This document shows positions 5,992 to 8,222 of a stretch of 8,222 nt of DNA, piece after piece. The DNA is from CAZZBK01 sp964652155 (GTDB lineage: Bacteria; Planctomycetota; Planctomycetia; Pirellulales; PNKZ01): assembly GCA_964652155.1 (NCBI GenBank), contig CAZZBK010000197.1, positions 1-8,222 of the forward strand, written 5' to 3'. Under the pieces are notes generated by a model. The model was not told where the DNA came from. It ran no database searches and was given only the letters and a program-made list of their open reading frames with translations. The translations under genes and the position numbers were made by a program. Position 1 is the stretch's first letter. Each line of letters starts with the position of its first letter.

Positions 5992-7462
5992 CCTCGAAAG
6001 CCTCAGGAAACGCCGTGTTTTCTGGGGTTTTTTCTTGCGCCGCGAGTTGCTCGCCGCAGAGTGTGTCGAGTGCGTCAGACTGCACCGAAATGCTCGAAAA
6101 TGAGCCCTGCGACGCCAAGCAATCCGCCAAGCAATTCCACCTCGCAACTGGCAATTCAATTCGCCCATCGGTCCCCGTGGCCAACTGCTCGCTACGCACC
6201 GTCACTGTCAGGTCTGGCAACGCCGCCAGGGCCTCGCTCTGCTCGCCGATGACCGTATGGCTGTATCGGTCCATCGTGAGCGTGATGGTCGAATGACGGG
6301 CCAGGGCTTGCGCCACCTTGGGGTGTACGCCCGACCGGGCCAAGTTGGTCACGAAAGTATGCCGCAGAGCATGGAAGTCGACCACGAGCCCCGCCTCATC
6401 CACGCTGGCCAGGAACGATGACCGCTCACGCTCGGCTCGCCGTTCAGGATCGGCAACCTCATCCAGCCAACTGCCACGTGCCGCGCCAAGGTCAGCCTTG
6501 AGCATGGCCGCTGTCTTGTCTGACTTGGGCATGGTGAACGCCCGGGCCGACGGCAGCTTGGTTGCCAGGTGTGCCCGGAGTAGCTCGGCTGTGTCGACTC
6601 GCAATGGTAGCTCATCACGCCGCCGGCGCTTGCTACTCCCCGCCTCGACGGTCACCGTGGCCGGCTCGGTCCGAAAGTCGAAACTCCCCTTGGTCAGACT
6701 GGCTAGCTCGTTGGCCCGCAAGCCGGACTCGAGCGCCAACCGATACACCAGCGCCCGCTCGACGCCGTTCATTCCATAGCCGGCCTGCCCGTGGTACGTC
6801 GTGTTCAACAATGCTCGACATTCTTGAACGGTCAACGCGCGTCGATCGTGTCGACGGTCAATCGCGACATTCTGCCGAGAGACTTGTGGCAACGGGTTCT
6901 CGCGCCATCGCCCCTCGCTCACCATCCATCGGCAAAACTGCTGAATTGCTTGCACGTAGAAATTGGCGGTTTGATTGCCGATGCCGCTCTCGGCTTGCAG
7001 CTTGGCCACAAACCGCTCGACCTTAGAACGATTGAAGTCTCCCCAGGTCGTGAGACCGCAATCGTTGATGACCCGCAACGCCCGTGTTTTGACGAGATTG
7101 GCTTGCTTGGTCGACGTGCCCCGGGCCTTGAGCGTCTCGTGGTAGTCGTCCAGGTGTTGTGCCGCTGTTCGATTCGAGGCCACTGCTTGAGCGTCGAGCA
7201 ATTCCCACTCGGCCAGCTTGTCACGCACGCGACCGGGCACCGTGTCGAGCCACTTGCTCAACTCCAGGTCAGGCGCTTCGCGGTTCGCACGGCAGCAGAC
7301 CAGCCGCTCGATATGCCGGCCGAGTTGCTCGCTCTGCTTGCGGTCCGTGTAGGCCGGCAGCCGGCGCACGTGCTCCAGGTGGTCGCTAAACTCGACGTAC
7401 CACTTGGACGACTCCCGTGGCTTGCCGCTGCGGTCGCGGTAGGTCGCCTTGAAGGTTCGCAT
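5924..7462 (-). CDS. Tyrosine recombinase (site-specific integrase) overlapping tRNA-Ser
   Basis: A 512-residue phage/island-type integrase that would cut and rejoin DNA through a 3'-phosphotyrosine link. An N-terminal segment (about 1-60, with KWYVEF) resembles an arm-site-binding domain; a core-binding SAM-like domain lies at about 95-185; the catalytic domain spans about 205-412. The active-site set is complete: Arg249 (SGLRANELASL), probable Lys278 in the beta-hairpin (SSKRRRRDELPL), His364 and Arg367 (HALRHTF), His390 (LARHS) and nucleophile Tyr400 (MDRY). Residues beyond about 415 form a long tail with no family match I recognise. The last 22 residues (491-512, including GFEPTYDSRHKRFSRP) are simply the antisense of the tRNA, and the TAA at 5924-5926 lies in the tRNA D-loop region. 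The ATG at 7462 is preceded by a weak purine stretch (GGGAAAGGG). It lies 63 bases downstream of hicB on the same strand. The catalytic call is firm; whether the tail is needed is unknown. Confidence 0.93.
   Translation of the reverse strand: MRTFKATYRDRSGKPRESSKWYVEFSDHLEHVRRLPAYTDRKQSEQLGRHIERLVCCRANREAPDLELSKWLDTVPGRVRDKLAEWELLDAQAVASNRTAAQHLDDYHETLKARGTSTKQANLVKTRALRVINDCGLTTWGDFNRSKVERFVAKLQAESGIGNQTANFYVQAIQQFCRWMVSEGRWRENPLPQVSRQNVAIDRRHDRRALTVQECRALLNTTYHGQAGYGMNGVERALVYRLALESGLRANELASLTKGSFDFRTEPATVTVEAGSSKRRRRDELPLRVDTAELLRAHLATKLPSARAFTMPKSDKTAAMLKADLGAARGSWLDEVADPERRAERERSSFLASVDEAGLVVDFHALRHTFVTNLARSGVHPKVAQALARHSTITLTMDRYSHTVIGEQSEALAALPDLTVTVRSEQLATGTDGRIELPVARWNCLADCLASQGSFSSISVQSDALDTLCGEQLAAQEKTPENTAFPEAFEADGEGFEPTYDSRHKRFSRPPP
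5939..5991. other. Putative attachment site (attL) in the tRNA-Ser 3' part
   Basis: A tyrosine recombinase gene abuts and overlaps the 3' half of a complete tRNA gene, the standard arrangement at the integrase end of a tRNA-inserted island. The crossover core would be expected between the anticodon loop and the 3' end. The exact limits are a guess because the matching repeat at the other end of the element is not in this window; no second copy of the T-arm segment is present up to 8222. Confidence 0.45.
6001..6033 (+). terminator. Intrinsic terminator after tRNA-Ser
   Basis: An 11-bp stem (CCTCAGGAAAC at 6001-6011 with GTTTTCTGGGG at 6017-6027, two G-T wobbles) has a 5-nt loop GCCGT and is followed at once by six T residues (6028-6033), then CTT. 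It begins ten bases after the tRNA discriminator base, so it should end tRNA transcription on the plus strand. The same bases, read on the other strand, encode about residues 477-488 of the integrase. Confidence 0.85.
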
Positions 7463-7484
7463 CGTTCGCCCTTTCCCGGGGTAA

Positions 7485-7514
7485 CTCGACGCCCGCTTGC
7501 AAACAGCCGTCGAG
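7485..7514. promoter_or_regulatory. Inverted repeat between hicB and the integrase gene
   Basis: CTCGACG (7485-7491) and CGTCGAG (7508-7514) are perfect 7-bp arms around a 16-base spacer, in the 63-base gap between the hicB stop and the integrase start. It could be an operator controlling the integrase or a weak transcript-end hairpin for hicAB; no T-run follows on the minus strand. No separate promoter for the integrase is clear in the gap. Confidence 0.4.
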
Positions 7515-7525
7515 CATTAAATCAG

Positions 7526-8008
7526 TTACTTCCGTTTCTTGCGACTCGGTTTGACGATCGTCTCGCGCTTCTGCGGTCGCCCCAGCTTGGCCGGTTTGAG
7601 TTGCTCGCCCCGCTCGCGCCCCATGAGCGATACCGCCGCTTGCACCAAAAACCCGCTCCGGGTCTGGCCTGTCTCGTGAGCATGCCGGTCGATTGCGTCC
7701 AGCACACGCTCGGGCACCGTGATGTTGATCCGCTGCGCTCGGGTCCGTAACGTCGAGGGGTCGATCGTCACGACGGCCCAGACGCCGCCGCGATACTCGG
7801 CCTTAGCCTGATGATCGTCGACCGTGCCGGGCTCGGGGATGGGCTGCGCATCTTCGATCAGCCCTTCCAGATGCAACTCGATAGCCTCACGGACCATTGC
7901 CAGCGCCTCGTCAAGCGACTTGCCGGCCGAGAAACAGCCGGGCAGGTCCGGCACCGTCACGCCGTAGTCGCTGTGCTTGTCTTTGTGAATGACGACCGGG
8001 TAATTCAT
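7526..8008 (-). CDS. hicB: HicB-type antitoxin with ribbon-helix-helix domain
   Basis: A 160-residue antitoxin of the HicB family that should bind and block the HicA RNase and, through its C-terminal DNA-binding domain, repress the hicAB promoter. Residues 1-75 form the HicB partial RNase H-like fold, with the family signature YGVTVPDLPGCFSAGKSLDEAL at about 15-36 and MVREAIELHLEGL following. Residues 92-129 (RINITVPERVLDAIDRHA onward, with GQTRSGFLVQAA) are a ribbon-helix-helix domain of the CopG/Arc kind. The tail (about 135-160) is very basic, ending SRKKRK. I start it at ATG 8008 because this ATG shares four bases (ATGA) with the hicA stop codon, the classic coupled arrangement; an in-frame GTG at 8017 inside hicA would add three residues. 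It is longer than short HicB proteins because it carries the DNA-binding domain. Confidence 0.93.
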   Translation of the reverse strand: MNYPVVIHKDKHSDYGVTVPDLPGCFSAGKSLDEALAMVREAIELHLEGLIEDAQPIPEPGTVDDHQAKAEYRGGVWAVVTIDPSTLRTRAQRINITVPERVLDAIDRHAHETGQTRSGFLVQAAVSLMGRERGEQLKPAKLGRPQKRETIVKPSRKKRK

Positions 8009-8196
8009 CGTTCCCACTTCCAGCCGGCTTGCTTGAAGATGGCCCGCACCGTTCCCAATGGCAAATCGTGCTTGGGGTGCGGTACCGTCACAATACCGGG
8101 CTTGCTCGGGTGCTTGTACTGCTGGTGGCTTCCCTTGGAGCGTGCGAGCAACCAGCCTTCCCGCACCAGCCGCTTAATAATCTCTCGGCTATCCAT
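8005..8196 (-). CDS. hicA: HicA-type mRNA interferase toxin
   Basis: A 63-residue toxin of the HicA family (PF07927), a small double-stranded-RNA-binding-like fold that cleaves mRNA and halts translation unless held by HicB. The full family pattern is present: REIIKRLVREGW at 4-15, the catalytic His24 in GSHQQY (22-27), and a VPHPKHDLPLGTVRAIFKQAG segment (about 38-58). The length is typical and the active-site His is intact, so the toxin is probably functional. It comes first in the pair and its TGA overlaps the hicB ATG, so the antitoxin should be made by coupled translation. An AGGAGGT ribosome-binding site lies upstream, with 12 bases between it and the ATG. The promoter lies mostly beyond the window edge. 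Confidence 0.94.
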   Translation of the reverse strand: MDSREIIKRLVREGWLLARSKGSHQQYKHPSKPGIVTVPHPKHDLPLGTVRAIFKQAGWKWER

Positions 8197-8208
8197 GTTG
8201 AAAATAAT

Positions 8209-8215
8209 ACCTCCT
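8209..8215 (-). promoter_or_regulatory. Strong ribosome-binding site of hicA
   Basis: The minus strand reads AGGAGGT, a near-perfect complement to the 16S rRNA 3' end, 12 bases before the hicA ATG (a little further than ideal). It contrasts with the PSCyt1 and DUF1501 genes, which have no clear ribosome-binding site, and this fits hicAB being acquired DNA. Confidence 0.7.
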
Positions 8216-8222
8216 ATACACA

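Larger units (their letters stand above)
5992..8222. mobile_element. Partial integrative element at tRNA-Ser: integrase end plus hicAB
   Basis: Inferred unit beginning after the tRNA and running off the right edge. It holds a tyrosine recombinase nearest the tRNA and a hicA-hicB toxin-antitoxin pair behind it, all on the minus strand and tightly packed. Integrase next to a tRNA 3' end plus a toxin-antitoxin cargo is the usual signature of a genomic island. No structural phage, conjugation or replication gene is visible here, so the type of element and whether it still moves cannot be told. Confidence 0.5.

Noticed and set aside
5881..6168. Minus-strand frame containing MGRDSNPRMTHAISGF-type sequence
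   Set aside because: This is a well-known artefact: a conceptual antisense translation of a tRNA gene in a second frame. It overlaps the tRNA and the integrase end and is not a separate gene.
6791..7750. 319-codon plus-strand open frame spanning the integrase and hicB
   Set aside because: It runs antisense through two well-supported genes and the gap between them, with no domain or start signal. It is a shadow of minus-strand codon bias.
8203..8208. TATTAT-like -10 box in front of hicA
   Set aside because: It sits between the ribosome-binding site and the ATG, so a transcript starting there would lose the AGGAGGT. The true promoter is more likely beyond the window edge.

Overview
The window looks like chromosomal DNA of a GC-rich planctomycete, probably in or near the Pirellulales. 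The basis is a pair of gene families that are greatly expanded in that phylum: a DUF1501 protein with a twin-arginine export signal, and a secreted PSCyt1/DUF1549/DUF1553 cytochrome-like protein. Weak or absent Shine-Dalgarno sequences before both genes fit this. The taxonomic call is inference from gene content; no marker gene is present.

Layout. Positions 64-4858 (minus strand) hold a two-gene unit: the large PSCyt1-DUF1549-LamG-DUF1553 gene comes first, then after 70 bases the DUF1501 gene. A divergent intergenic region (4859-5027) contains a consensus-like -10 on the minus strand and a 7-bp inverted repeat. A plus-strand TauE/SafE-type membrane permease follows (about 5028-5786). Next come a promoter-like sequence, a class II tRNA-Ser(UGA) gene (5905-5991) and a strong intrinsic terminator (6001-6033). 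From 6001 to the right edge all protein genes are on the minus strand: a tyrosine recombinase (5924-7462) and a hicA-hicB toxin-antitoxin pair (7526-8196). This part looks like one end of a genomic island or other integrative element inserted at the 3' end of tRNA-Ser. The opposite end and its repeat of the tRNA tail lie outside the window.

Most notable: the recombinase reading frame does not stop before the tRNA. Its last 22 codons are antisense to the tRNA and its stop codon lies in the tRNA D-loop region, while the preceding codons are antisense to the tRNA terminator hairpin. About 110 bp therefore serve as tRNA gene, terminator, probable attachment site and integrase C-terminus. If this is a true att site, excision or integration should swap the integrase C-terminal tail.

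Functional reading. The left two genes probably make a pair of exported proteins of the kind tied to planctomycete surface or polysaccharide metabolism, but their reactions are unknown. The permease is a separate unit. The right part is mobile DNA with an addiction module that could help keep it in the chromosome. I see no CRISPR array, IS element or rRNA, and no clear new multi-gene system.
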